Shown here: positions 16,650 to 25,834 of the stretch, piece after piece | Layout: each line of letters begins with the position of its first letter | How positions within the stretch are numbered: the stretch's first letter is position 1 | DNA from: Halomonas salipaludis | GTDB taxonomy: Bacteria > Pseudomonadota > Gammaproteobacteria > Pseudomonadales > Halomonadaceae | Assembly: GCF_002286975.1 (NCBI RefSeq) | Contig: NZ_NSKB01000005.1 | Coordinates: 1-64,000, forward strand | Length of the DNA stretch: 64,000 bases | Direction of reading: 5' to 3' | The notes under the pieces: model-generated | Database searches by the model: none | Told to the model about the DNA's origin: nothing | Seen by the model: only the letters and a program-made list of their open reading frames with translations | Position numbers and translations under genes: made by a program

Positions 16650-17468
16650 TTGGCCAAGATTATCGTAGTGACCTCCGGCAAGGGTGGGGTCGGCAAGACT
16701 ACCAGCGCAGCAGCCATCGCCACCGGGCTGGCGCTGCGCGGCAACAAGACCGTCGTGATCGATTTCGACGTGGGCCTGCGTAACCTCGACCTGATCATGG
16801 GCTGCGAGCGGCGTGTGGTCTACGACCTGGTCAATGTGATCCAGGGCGAGGCGGGGCTGAACCAGGCGCTGATCCGCGACAAGCGGGTCGACAACCTGCA
16901 CATCCTGCCGGCCTCCCAGACCCGCGACAAGGATGCCCTGACCAGCGAAGGCGTGGAGAAAGTGCTCGAAAGCCTGTCGGAGGACTTCGATTACATCCTC
17001 TGCGACTCGCCGGCAGGGATCGAGCGCGGCGCACAGCTGGCGATGTATTTTGCCGACGAAGCGGTGGTGGTGACCAATCCCGAGGTCTCCTCGGTGCGCG
17101 ACTCCGACCGTATCCTCGGGCTGCTGGCGTCGAAGACCCGTCGTGCCGAGCGCAACCAGGATCCGATCAAGGAGCATCTGCTGATCACCCGCTACAACCC
17201 GGCGCGGGTCGACCACGGCGATATGCTCAACCTCGAGGACATTCGCGAGATCCTGGCCATCGACCTGATCGGCCTGATCCCCGAATCCGAGGCCGTGCTG
17301 CGCGCCTCCAACCAGGGCATCCCGGTCACCCACGACGCCAACAGCGATGCCGGTCAGGCCTACACCGACACGGTCTCGCGGCTGCTCGGCGAGGACGTCC
17401 CGCTGCGTTTTCATGAGTACCAGAAGAAGAGTCTGCTGAGCCGGGTATTCGGAGGAGGTCGCCGATGA
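16650..17468 (+). CDS. minD: Septum-site-determining ATPase MinD
   Basis: A 272-residue ParA/MinD ATPase. Deviant Walker [10 protein letters not shown] at residues 10-18, Walker B region [11 protein letters not shown], and an amphipathic membrane-targeting C-terminus ([14 protein letters not shown]). The start codon is TTG, with CAGGAAG about ten bases upstream. It recruits MinC to the membrane and oscillates with MinE. Its end overlaps the minE ATG by 4 bases. Confidence 0.97.
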   Translation: MAKIIVVTSGKGGVGKTTSAAAIATGLALRGNKTVVIDFDVGLRNLDLIMGCERRVVYDLVNVIQGEAGLNQALIRDKRVDNLHILPASQTRDKDALTSEGVEKVLESLSEDFDYILCDSPAGIERGAQLAMYFADEAVVVTNPEVSSVRDSDRILGLLASKTRRAERNQDPIKEHLLITRYNPARVDHGDMLNLEDIREILAIDLIGLIPESEAVLRASNQGIPVTHDANSDAGQAYTDTVSRLLGEDVPLRFHEYQKKSLLSRVFGGGRR

Positions 17469-17716
17469 AACTACTGGATTTTCTCAGAGGCGAGCGCAAG
17501 AAGAGTGCGTCCGTGGCCAAGGAGCGCCTGCAGATCATCGTCGCTCACCAGCGCGGCCAGCGCGATCAGCCGGACTATATGCCGATGCTGGAGCGTGAGC
17601 TGTTGGAGGTGATTCGGCGTTACGTCAAGGTCGAGCAGGATGCCATCAGTATCAGCCTCGACCGCGACGACGACTGCTCGGTGCTCGAACTCAACGTCAC
17701 CCTGCCGCGCAGCTGA
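17465..17716 (+). CDS. minE: Cell division topological specificity factor MinE
   Basis: An 83-residue protein ([20 protein letters not shown]) with the N-terminal membrane/MinD-binding segment, the switch helix [13 protein letters not shown] and the dimer domain. It stimulates MinD ATPase and confines MinC activity to the poles. Start overlaps minD (ATGA). Confidence 0.96.
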   Translation: MKLLDFLRGERKKSASVAKERLQIIVAHQRGQRDQPDYMPMLERELLEVIRRYVKVEQDAISISLDRDDDCSVLELNVTLPRS

Positions 17717-17799
17717 GCCAACCGCCGGGGTGGCTGAGCGCGGCCCCGGCGATGTGCTAGGCTAGGTGCCCGGCCCGCTGAAGAGAGACGACTATCCCC

Positions 17800-19260
17800 A
17801 TGGCGCAGTCCCCTGCCGCGCCGCAGAGTTTTCTGTGGCACGATTATGAGACCTTCGGCGCCGATCCGCGGCGTGACCGTCCCTCCCAGTTTGCTGCCAT
17901 CCGCACCGATGCCGAGTTCAACGAGATCGGCGAGCCGCTGATGTGGTACTGCAAGCCGGCCGACGACTACCTACCGCACCCCCAGGCCTGCCTGATCACC
18001 GGCATCACGCCGCAGCAGGCGCGCCGCCGCGGCATGCCCGAGGCAGAGTTCGCCGGCCATATTAATGCGGCGATGAGCGAGCCCGGCACCTGCGCACTGG
18101 GCTACAACAGCCTGCGCTTCGACGACGAAGTCAGCCGTCACCTGTTCTACCGCAATTTCCTCGATCCCTATGCCCGCGAGTGGCAGAACGGCAACTCGCG
18201 CTGGGACCTGATCGACGCCGTGCGTGCCTTCCACGCCCTGCGTCCCGAGGGTATCGAATGGCCGCGGCGTGAAGACGGCGCGCCGAGCTTCAAGCTCGAG
18301 CACCTCACCGTGGCTAACGGCATCGAACACGCTGGCGCCCATGATGCCCTGGCCGACGTGCGCGCCACGATCGCCATGGCGCGGCTGCTCAAGACGCGTA
18401 ATCCGCAGCTGTTCGACTACCTGCTGAAACTGCGCAGCAAGCGCGAGGTGGCCAAGCTGCTGGATATCCCCTCGCGCAAGCCGATGCTTCACGTCTCGCG
18501 ACGCTACCCGGCGAGCCGCGGCTGCAGCGCGCTGATAATGCCGCTGGCCGAGCACCCCACCAACCCCAACGGGGTGATCGTCTACGACCTCGGTGATGAT
18601 CCGGCGCCACTGTTTTCGCTGTCGCCGGAGGAGATTCGCGCGCGGGTCTTCGTTGGTGCCGACGAGCTGGCCGAGGGCGAGACGCGCATCCCGCTCAAGG
18701 TGATCCATATCAACAAGAGCCCGGTGCTCCTGCCGATCAAGGCGGTGACCCCGGACGTCGCCACACGACTGTCCCTCGACCGTGCGCGCTGTGAGCAGCA
18801 CTGGCAGGCGCTGTGCGCCAACCCCGAGGCGGCACGCAAGGCCGCCGCGGTGTTCGCCGAGCCGCCCCCCGAAGGGCCCCAGGATCCTGATCTGATGCTC
18901 TACTCCGGCGGGTTCTTCTCGCCGGCGGACCGCCAGCAGATGCAGCGGGTACGCGACACCGATCCCTGGGAGTTGGTCGAGACCGCCTTCGCCTTCCAGG
19001 ACCCGCGCCTCGAGGAGATGCTGTTTCGCTTTCGTGCGCGCAGCTATCCCGACACCCTGTCCAGCGAGGAGCAGGCGCGCTGGGAGGAGTTCCGCTGGGC
19101 GCGCATGAACGATGCCAGCCTGGGGGGCCTGACCCTGGCCGGCTTCGCGCGCGAGATCGAGCGCCTCAATCAGGTGGCGCTGGACGACCACGAGCGGCAG
19201 GTGCTCGAGGAGCTGGTGATGCACGTCGAGTCAATCGTGCCGCCCCAGGCCTTCGGCTGA
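17800..19260 (+). CDS. sbcB: Exodeoxyribonuclease I
   Basis: A 486-residue DEDDh exonuclease. Exo I motif LWHDYETFGADPRRDRPSQF near residue 12, Exo II GYNSLRFDDEVSRH near 105, Exo III AHDALADVRA near 180. The C-terminal SH3-like and helical parts follow (GCSALIMPLAEHPTNPNGVI). It degrades single-stranded DNA 3' to 5' and contacts SSB. Monocistronic, with a strong terminator after it. Confidence 0.96.
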   Translation: MAQSPAAPQSFLWHDYETFGADPRRDRPSQFAAIRTDAEFNEIGEPLMWYCKPADDYLPHPQACLITGITPQQARRRGMPEAEFAGHINAAMSEPGTCALGYNSLRFDDEVSRHLFYRNFLDPYAREWQNGNSRWDLIDAVRAFHALRPEGIEWPRREDGAPSFKLEHLTVANGIEHAGAHDALADVRATIAMARLLKTRNPQLFDYLLKLRSKREVAKLLDIPSRKPMLHVSRRYPASRGCSALIMPLAEHPTNPNGVIVYDLGDDPAPLFSLSPEEIRARVFVGADELAEGETRIPLKVIHINKSPVLLPIKAVTPDVATRLSLDRARCEQHWQALCANPEAARKAAAVFAEPPPEGPQDPDLMLYSGGFFSPADRQQMQRVRDTDPWELVETAFAFQDPRLEEMLFRFRARSYPDTLSSEEQARWEEFRWARMNDASLGGLTLAGFAREIERLNQVALDDHERQVLEELVMHVESIVPPQAFG

Positions 19261-19280
19261 CGCGAGTCGTCGATAGCCCA

Positions 19281-19318
19281 AGCGACCGCGCCCGGCCAAA
19301 CTTGGCCGGGCGCGGTGC
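19281..19318 (+). terminator. Bidirectional terminator between sbcB and the pitrilysin gene
   Basis: ACCGCGCCCGGCCAA and TTGGCCGGGCGCGGT form a perfect 15-base stem with a three-base loop between two convergent genes. T runs are weak, so termination is inferred from the stem strength and position. Confidence 0.7.
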
Positions 19319-19334
19319 GTTCAGGGGGCGCCGA

Positions 19335-22211
19335 TCAGTCGTCGGGCAGCGGCAGCGGTTCCAACTCCTCGCTGGCATTGGCCACGTCGCTGGCCTCGTC
19401 GCCGGGGTCGAAGGTCACGTCGACCACCGCCTCGCGGCGCAGGCTCGGCCAGACCTCGCGCAGCTCGTCGGCGGAGACCTCCATGACCCGTGCGGCGAGG
19501 CGCTCGCGGCGGTCGAAGTCGGTATCGCCGTAGGCCAGCGCCTGCCACTGGCGGTTGGTCAGGGCGCCGAGCGAGGTATCGCGGGTCAGCAGGCGGTCGC
19601 GTACCGACTGGCGATAGGCGGCGATGTCGTCGTCCTCGAGCGTCTCCAGGCGCGTCTCGAAGTCGTCGAGGAAGGCATCGATGCGCTCGCCGATGGTCGC
19701 GCTGTCGGTCTCCGGGGACTGCACCACCAGCGCCACGCCGGGGGCGTCGAGCAGCGGCGAGTAGCCGGCGTTGACGATATAGCCGAGCTGCTCCTCGGTG
19801 CGCAGCCGGGTGTAGAAGGGCGTATCGATGAGCTGGGCAATCACCGCCAGGCGGGCCTGGCTGTCGAGGCTGCGGTCGTGGCCCTGAAGGTAGCGCAGCA
19901 CCAGCGACTCCTGGCGCTCGGTGTCGGGATGCAGCGGTGCCAGCTGGCTAGCGCGCAGCGGTTCGAGGCGCGGGATATCGCTCTCGCCGAGTTGCGGACG
20001 CAGCGCATCGGCGACCATCCGTGCCTCGCGCTCGGCGAGTTCGGCGGGCAGGTTGCCGACCACCATGGCTTCGATACGCAGCTCGTCGAGGAACCGGCGA
20101 CGGAAGTCGCGCAGGTCGTCGGCCTCGAGCTCACGCACCGCCTCGAGTAGCGCTGAGGTCGACCACTGGGGACGAATCAGCGCCTCGCCTAGGGTCCGGT
20201 AGGCCTGCTGGTGCAGTGCCGCCTGCGGCGCGTTACGCCACTCGCGCTCGAGGCGGTAGCGTACCCGTTCGACGCCGGCATCGCTGATTTCTCCCTCGAT
20301 CAGCTGCGACAACGCCTGGCGCATCAGCAGCTCCTGGCGGTCGCGCCAGCCCGAGAACGACAGCGTCATGCCGCGCGAGTGGGCGTAGGACTCGAAGCGC
20401 TGGCCGGCCAGCCGCGCCGGGTAGAAGGCCTCGTTGAGGCTGTCGTCGAGCCAGCCGGCCAGCAGCCGGGTCAGCGCAGCGTCCCGCGCACTGCGCGTGG
20501 CCTGGGGGTGCTGCAAGCTGAAGCGCCACTCGACCTTGGGCGTGTTGAAGCCGGCATGGGCCTGGTACCACAGCGAGAAGCTGTTGCCCTCGATCAGCGG
20601 GTAGGGCACGTCGTCCTGCTCCTCGAGCAGAGTCAGGTCCTCGGCGATGAAGGGGTTGGGGTCGGGCAGCGCCAGCCCCGATAGCGGCTCGGCTTCCGCC
20701 CACTCGGCCGGCTGCTCGACCCGGTAGGGGGCATCGAACCACGGTGAGATTTCCTCACCCTCCACGTCGGGACCGCTGTAAATGCGCAGCAGGTTGTCCG
20801 GGCGCAGCGCCGCGAGGTACTCGCTGATGCGCTCGGCGTCGAAAGCGTCCATACGGTAGGCGGCGTAGTGTACGTCCTCGCGGGGGTAGTAGGCCAGATT
20901 CATGGCCAGGCGCATGGCACTCTGCAGCGGTGCACCGTGCTGCTGGAAGGTGAACTGCTGCTCGGCGAGGCTGGCCTGCTCGTCGTAGCGCCACTCCTCC
21001 AGGCCCTTCTCGTCGATCAGCGCAATGGCCTCGAACAGGCTGGCCTGGATGGTGTCGAGGGCTTCTGCCCCACTGGGGGTGAGGCTGACCGTCACCGTGA
21101 ACAGCGCCTGATTGCCGTCGCCGCGGCTGACGCCGGCGGACAGGCCGTCGGCCAGGCCGGCCTCGCGTAGCGTCGCCAGCAGGCTGCCGTCGCCCTCGTG
21201 GCCGAGCAGGTTGGCCAGGAAGTCGGCGGGCTTGGTGCGGTACTCGTCGCGGGGGTCGTCGATGGCGAACTGGAAGCGCATTTCGCGACTGTCGCGCAGG
21301 CTCTGGACCTCGAGAGCCTGGGGCAGGCTGTCGTCGAGTACCAGCGGTTCGTCGATGGTCGGCGGCTCGAGGCCGCGATCGGCGATTTCGACGAAGCGCT
21401 CCTGGACCAGCCCTTCCAGCTCATCGAGGGGCTGCGGGCCGACCAGCGCCAGGTTCATGACGTTGGCGTCGTAATACTGCTCGTAGAATTCGATGACCCG
21501 CTCGCGCAGGCTCGGCTCTCCCTCGGGACGGTCGGCAAGTGTCTCGCGACTGCCCACCGCGAAGCGCGTGGTGGGGTTGTCGGGGTTGAGACGCTGGTTG
21601 ACCACGTCGAGTTGGCGGCGGCCTTCGTCACGCAGTCGCGCCTGATACTCGGAGTGTACGATGCTGCGCTCGCTGGCCAGCTGGTCGGCGTTGAACAGCG
21701 GCGAGATGAAGAACTGGCTGAAGCGGTCGAGGGCGCCGGGCAGCGCCTCGGGCTCGATATCGAAGAAGTAGTTGGTATCGCTGGGCGCGGTGAAGGCGTT
21801 GTGGTTGCCACCGTGGCGCGAGATGTAGCTCTGGTAGGCATCGGCCTCGGGGAACGGCTCGGTGCCCAGGAACAGCATGTGCTCGAGGAAGTGGGCGAGG
21901 CCGGCGAGGTCGTCGGGATCCTGGGCGCTGCCCACGCTGACGTTCATCGAGGCGGCGGCCTTGTCGGCCTCCGGGTCGCTGACCAGCAGCACGCTGAGGC
22001 CGTTGTCGAGCGCCAGGGTGCGGTAGTCGCGGGTGTCGTGGGGGCTCATGTGCGGGGTGTCGACCTCGGCAATGCCTGTGTCGTCGGCGTGCAGCGGGGA
22101 GACGAACCAGGTGAGCAGCACGGCGCCGAGCAGGCTAGCCGTCAGTGGGGGCAGCAGGCGCAGCGCGTTGGCGCCGAGCGAGCCGGGAAAAGAGGACGAA
22201 AGGCGCATCAT
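19335..22211 (-). CDS. Pitrilysin-type (M16) zinc metalloprotease, periplasmic
   Basis: A 958-residue protease III-like protein. Residues 1-42 contain a signal peptide (LLPPLTASLLGAVLLTWFVSPLHA). The inverted zinc motif is HFLEH (His107, Glu110, His111) with the third ligand Glu188 in HSEYQ, the same spacing as in E. coli pitrilysin. The C-terminal half holds the inactive M16 domains, including EEQLGYIV near residue 800. It probably degrades peptides in the periplasm. Its ATG overlaps the stop of the upstream SRAP-like gene (ATGA); a second ATG directly after has better Shine-Dalgarno spacing. Confidence 0.9.
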   Translation of the reverse strand: MMRLSSSFPGSLGANALRLLPPLTASLLGAVLLTWFVSPLHADDTGIAEVDTPHMSPHDTRDYRTLALDNGLSVLLVSDPEADKAAASMNVSVGSAQDPDDLAGLAHFLEHMLFLGTEPFPEADAYQSYISRHGGNHNAFTAPSDTNYFFDIEPEALPGALDRFSQFFISPLFNADQLASERSIVHSEYQARLRDEGRRQLDVVNQRLNPDNPTTRFAVGSRETLADRPEGEPSLRERVIEFYEQYYDANVMNLALVGPQPLDELEGLVQERFVEIADRGLEPPTIDEPLVLDDSLPQALEVQSLRDSREMRFQFAIDDPRDEYRTKPADFLANLLGHEGDGSLLATLREAGLADGLSAGVSRGDGNQALFTVTVSLTPSGAEALDTIQASLFEAIALIDEKGLEEWRYDEQASLAEQQFTFQQHGAPLQSAMRLAMNLAYYPREDVHYAAYRMDAFDAERISEYLAALRPDNLLRIYSGPDVEGEEISPWFDAPYRVEQPAEWAEAEPLSGLALPDPNPFIAEDLTLLEEQDDVPYPLIEGNSFSLWYQAHAGFNTPKVEWRFSLQHPQATRSARDAALTRLLAGWLDDSLNEAFYPARLAGQRFESYAHSRGMTLSFSGWRDRQELLMRQALSQLIEGEISDAGVERVRYRLEREWRNAPQAALHQQAYRTLGEALIRPQWSTSALLEAVRELEADDLRDFRRRFLDELRIEAMVVGNLPAELAEREARMVADALRPQLGESDIPRLEPLRASQLAPLHPDTERQESLVLRYLQGHDRSLDSQARLAVIAQLIDTPFYTRLRTEEQLGYIVNAGYSPLLDAPGVALVVQSPETDSATIGERIDAFLDDFETRLETLEDDDIAAYRQSVRDRLLTRDTSLGALTNRQWQALAYGDTDFDRRERLAARVMEVSADELREVWPSLRREAVVDVTFDPGDEASDVANASEELEPLPLPDD

Positions 22212-22897
22212 GTCTCCTGTGCGGTGGTCCAGCGATGCATGGGGCCGGTGGGGTGAGCACAGGCCCAGTCCTGATGTGAAGGATCATTGACTCGTCTTGA
22301 TACCGGAAAAGCGCCCAACAGTTCCATCTCTGCCGGGATTAGCAATGCCCGGACTTCTTCCAGTGGGGTAGCCGGGTCGAGCCAGCGGCGCGCGCTGGCC
22401 GGTGCGATCACCGCCGGCAGCCGATCGCTGAGCGGCGCCAGCAGTGCGTTACTGGGCACGGTGATCAGCGCGCAGGAGTCGTGATGCTCGGTCAGGGCGG
22501 TGTGGAAGCGACACCACAGGCCGGCCAGCAGCAGTGGCTGGCGCTCGCAGTGGGTGACCAGGAAAGGCTGCTTCATGCGCGGCTGGGGCTTCCATACGTA
22601 GATACCGCTGACCGGCACCAGGCAGCGCCGTGCGGCAAAGGCGTCGCGGAACATCGCGCGGGCGTCGAGCGATTCGGCACGCGCGCAGTGGGGGGCGTGG
22701 TCGAGGACCTTGAGCCATGGCGGGGTCAGTCCCCAGAAGGCGTTGCTCAGGCGCGGGCCGCCGGCGGCATGATGCAGCATCGACAGCGCACGGCGCGGGG
22801 CCAGATTGGGGTTGGCGAGCAGCTCGCCGTGCTGCTCGACCCCACCCAGCAGCCGCTCGAGGTCGAGCGTCGGGGCAATATAGAGGCGACCGGCCAT
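22208..22897 (-). CDS. Degenerate SRAP (YedK/HMCES-like) protein lacking the catalytic residues
   Basis: A 229-residue protein with the SRAP scaffold: NLAP near 31, WGLTPPW near 55, FRDAFAARRCLVPVSGIYVW near 83-102, DRLPAVI near 158, and PVSRRVND near 204. SRAP proteins normally start MCGR and use Cys2 to bind abasic sites. Here residue 2 is Ala (MAGR). The other catalytic positions also differ: Asn to Cys71 (HCARAES), Glu to Val101 (IYVW), His to Ser157 (LSDRLP). It is therefore probably unable to form the DNA crosslink. It is co-translated with the pitrilysin gene. Confidence 0.8.
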   Translation of the reverse strand: MAGRLYIAPTLDLERLLGGVEQHGELLANPNLAPRRALSMLHHAAGGPRLSNAFWGLTPPWLKVLDHAPHCARAESLDARAMFRDAFAARRCLVPVSGIYVWKPQPRMKQPFLVTHCERQPLLLAGLWCRFHTALTEHHDSCALITVPSNALLAPLSDRLPAVIAPASARRWLDPATPLEEVRALLIPAEMELLGAFPVSRRVNDPSHQDWACAHPTGPMHRWTTAQET

Positions 22898-22959
22898 GCG
22901 CGCTCCTGTTCAGTGGCGAGGCGACAGGGTAACCAACTCGGGCAGTGCGCGAAAGCGGC

Positions 22960-23227
22960 GCTGGGCTTTGTCCGAAAAGTGTCTGCGCTTGGCCATACGG
23001 CGTTAAAAATCAGCTCAAAGTACTCATTTACACCCCCGTAAACTCCGCTTTGGACTCGCGACATCCTTGTCGCTCGCTCTGCGAGCAGCGGAGCTGCCCA
23101 ACTCGTCAATCCTGACGATTTGTCTCTGATTTTGCTTTGCGACCCACATGGATGTGGGGAGTGCGTTGGCCCGTCGGGAACGGGCCTAGCCCTGACCTTC
23201 GCTCGCCGATTTTCAGACGAAGCCCAG
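22960..23227. repeat. Candidate 268-bp non-coding element with 18-bp terminal inverted repeats
   Basis: The ends are CTGGGCTTTGTCCGAAAA and TTTTCAGACGAAGCCCAG, inverted and matching at 16 of 18 positions. The interior is AT-richer than its surroundings, has short stop-filled frames and small palindromes, and carries no plausible gene. No clear target duplication was found. This fills most of the 415-base gap between the SRAP-like and TetR genes; the remainder is the TetR leader. Confidence 0.5.
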
Positions 23228-23312
23228 TCATACTGAGCTTGCGTTTGCCGCAGGTATCGATATGCTGTCCGGAAACACTGTTCGCATAGTGCATTCACAC
23301 GCGAGGAAGCCG

Positions 23313-23927
23313 ATGGCTCGTCCCAGACAGCATGCGCCCGAGGCACTGCATGCCCAGGTCATGGCCGCATGCGATGCCTGGTTGCAGGAGCGCCCCGTGC
23401 ATACGCTGTCGCTGCGCTCGCTGGCGCGCGAGGTGGGCTGCGCGCCGAGCACTCTGCTCAAGCTGTACGGCAGCTTCGGCAACCTGCTGCAGCACGTCAA
23501 CGTCGAGACTCTGGGGCGCCTCAAGCTGGCCATCGAGGGGCTGGCGGCGGCCAGCCCCGAGCCGCGTCTCAAGGGGCTGGCCACCGCCTACTGGCAGTTC
23601 GCCCAGCAGGATCGTCACCGCTGGCAGCTGCTGTTCGACTATCCGCTGGCCGAGGAGGGCGAGCTCGACCAGCGCCAGAGCGATATGATCGAAGCCCTGT
23701 TCGTGCGCGTCGAGGCCACCCTCAAGGAGTACCAGCCGGCGCTGGGCGATGCCGAGGCGCGGCGCCTGGCACGCACCCTGTGGGGCAGCGTGCACGGCCT
23801 GGTGCAGCTGGGGCTCAATCAGCGCCTGGGCTATTGGCAGGACCAGCAGCTGGAAGTTGGTGAGCTGCTCGATCAGCTGTTGACCACCATTCTCGCCGGC
23901 TTGCGTCAGCCGCCGAGTGGCTCGTGA
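23313..23927 (+). CDS. TetR-family transcriptional regulator
   Basis: About 204 residues from the ATG at 23313 (MARPRQHAPEAL...), with GAGGA before it. The N-terminal HTH is LSLRSLAREVGCAPSTLLKLYGSFGNLLQHVN, where Lys-Leu-Tyr-x-x-Phe-Gly replaces the usual Tyr-x-x-Phe motif. The C-terminal half resembles the WHG/TetR-C33 type (LARTLWGSVHGLVQLGL). Its TGA overlaps the GTG start of the next gene, so it probably controls that fusion protein. Ligand unknown. Confidence 0.88.
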   Translation: MARPRQHAPEALHAQVMAACDAWLQERPVHTLSLRSLAREVGCAPSTLLKLYGSFGNLLQHVNVETLGRLKLAIEGLAAASPEPRLKGLATAYWQFAQQDRHRWQLLFDYPLAEEGELDQRQSDMIEALFVRVEATLKEYQPALGDAEARRLARTLWGSVHGLVQLGLNQRLGYWQDQQLEVGELLDQLLTTILAGLRQPPSGS

Positions 23928-25834
23928 GTCGGCTGATCGCCCAGCGCCGCTTTGCCCCGCTATTCTGGACCCAGGCCCTCGGGGCGCTCAACGATAATCT
24001 GCTGCGCACCCTGCTGTTGCTGGTGCTGGTCTTTGCCACGCTGCCCGATGACCCGATGCGTCAAGGCCTGGCGACCAATCTGGCCGCGGGGCTCTTCATC
24101 CTGCCGTTCCTGCTGTTCTCCGCCTGGGGCGGGTCGCTGGCCGACCGCCTCGACAAGCAGCGCCTGATTCGTCGCCTCAAGCTGTTCGAGCTGGGTATCA
24201 TGCTGCTCGCCGCGGCGGTGGTGTGGTGGGAGAGCCGGCCGCTGCTGTATGGCCTACTGCTGCTGATGGGCGTGCAGTCGGCGCTGTTCGGCCCGGTCAA
24301 GTACGCCATCCTGCCCCAGCACCTGGCGCCTACCGAGCTGGTGCGCGGCAACGCCTGGGTGGGTCTCGGCACCTTCGCGGCGATCCTCGCCGGTACCCTG
24401 CTGGCCGGGCTGCTGGCCACCCTACCGCCGGGCGTGTCACGGCCGGTGGCGGTTCTGGCGCTGCTGGCGGTAGCTGTGGCCGGCCTGGCGGCGAGCCTGA
24501 TGATTCCGCCGGCACCGCCGGCGGCGGGCAGCGACACGGCGGCACGGCATCCCCTTGGAAGCATCTGGGCGGTGCTCGGCGACAGCCTGCGCGCGCCCCA
24601 GCTGCTGTCGGCGATGTTGGGGATCAGCGCCTTCTGGTTCCTGGGCACCTGCTACCTGACGCTGCTACCGGCCTGGGCCAGCCAGGTCGTCGGTGGCCAG
24701 GCCTCGGCCTTCAACCTGCTGCTGGCGGCGTTTGCGCTGGGCGTGGGGGCCGGGGCGATGCTCTGTGCGCGGCTCTCGGCGGGGCGGCTCGAGCTCGGCC
24801 TGGTGGTGTTGGGGGCGCTATTGATGGGCGTCGGCGGCCTGTGGCTGGCCGGTTCGGCGCCGCTGGCGCTATCCGCCGCGACCTTGAGCGAGCTGCTGCT
24901 GCAGCTCGGCTTCTGGCGCATGCTGGCGGCGCTGGGACTGGTGGGCATGGGTGGCGGGCTGTATATCGTGCCGCTCTACACCCTGATCCAGATGCTCAGC
25001 CGCGAGCGGCAGCGGGCGCGGATGATCGCCGCCAACAACATCTTCAATGCCTTGCTGATGCTGGTCGCAGCGCTATTCGGCATGCTGATGCTGGGCGTGG
25101 CGGGGGTCGAGCTGCCGGTCTTCGTCGCCAGCCTCGGCGGCATCGCCCTGCTGATCGGGCTGGGGTTGCTGGTGCGCGGGCCGCGGCCGCTGCTGCGGCT
25201 GCTGATCTTCGCCCTGGTGCACCTGATCTACCGTCTCAAGTTTCGCGGTCGTCAGCATATTCCGGCGCGTGGCGCGGCGCTGGTGGTGTGCAATCATGTC
25301 AGCTTCATGGATGCGCTGGTGATCGGTGGCGCCAGCCCGCGTCCGCTGCGCTTCCTGATGGATCGACCGATCTACGAGTCGCCGTGGCTCAACTGGTGGT
25401 TTCGTATCGTCGGAGCGATCCCGGTGGACGCCGACCGTCGCGACCCGGGCAGCGTGCGCCGCGCGCTTGACGAGGTCAGTCATGCGCTGCGTCACGGCGA
25501 GGTAGTCATGCTGTTCCCCGAGGGCCGGCTGACGCCGGATGGCGAGATCCAGCGCTTCCGCCGCGGGCTGGATATCATCCTGGCGCGCGATCCGGTGCCG
25601 GTGGTGCCGGCGGGGCTGGCCGGACTGTGGGGGTCGTGGACCTCGCACCAGGGCGGGCGGGCGTTGACCAAGTGGCCGCGCCGATTCCGTGCACGGGTGG
25701 CGCTCTACTTCGACGAGCCGCTGTCGCCACAGCAGGCGCGCTGCGGGGTGCTCGAGGCGCGGGTGCGCGAGCTCAAGGCCGACGCCGACCGCTGGGCGCA
25801 ACCTGCGCTGCGCAGTGAGGGCGGAACCGCTTAG
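23924..25834 (+). CDS. MFS lysophospholipid transporter-PlsC acyltransferase fusion
   Basis: A 636-residue two-domain protein with a GTG start. Residues about 1-420 are a 12-helix MFS domain of LplT type (LGALNDNLLRTLLLL, GPVKYAILPQHL). Residues about 430-630 are a 1-acylglycerol-phosphate acyltransferase domain with the NHVSFMD box and the LFPEGRLTPDG motif. Other proteins join these two to an acyl-ACP synthetase (Aas); that third domain is absent. A role in lysophospholipid uptake and re-acylation at the inner membrane is inferred. It ends 4 bases into the convergent yfjD-like gene. Confidence 0.88.
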   Translation: MSRLIAQRRFAPLFWTQALGALNDNLLRTLLLLVLVFATLPDDPMRQGLATNLAAGLFILPFLLFSAWGGSLADRLDKQRLIRRLKLFELGIMLLAAAVVWWESRPLLYGLLLLMGVQSALFGPVKYAILPQHLAPTELVRGNAWVGLGTFAAILAGTLLAGLLATLPPGVSRPVAVLALLAVAVAGLAASLMIPPAPPAAGSDTAARHPLGSIWAVLGDSLRAPQLLSAMLGISAFWFLGTCYLTLLPAWASQVVGGQASAFNLLLAAFALGVGAGAMLCARLSAGRLELGLVVLGALLMGVGGLWLAGSAPLALSAATLSELLLQLGFWRMLAALGLVGMGGGLYIVPLYTLIQMLSRERQRARMIAANNIFNALLMLVAALFGMLMLGVAGVELPVFVASLGGIALLIGLGLLVRGPRPLLRLLIFALVHLIYRLKFRGRQHIPARGAALVVCNHVSFMDALVIGGASPRPLRFLMDRPIYESPWLNWWFRIVGAIPVDADRRDPGSVRRALDEVSHALRHGEVVMLFPEGRLTPDGEIQRFRRGLDIILARDPVPVVPAGLAGLWGSWTSHQGGRALTKWPRRFRARVALYFDEPLSPQQARCGVLEARVRELKADADRWAQPALRSEGGTA

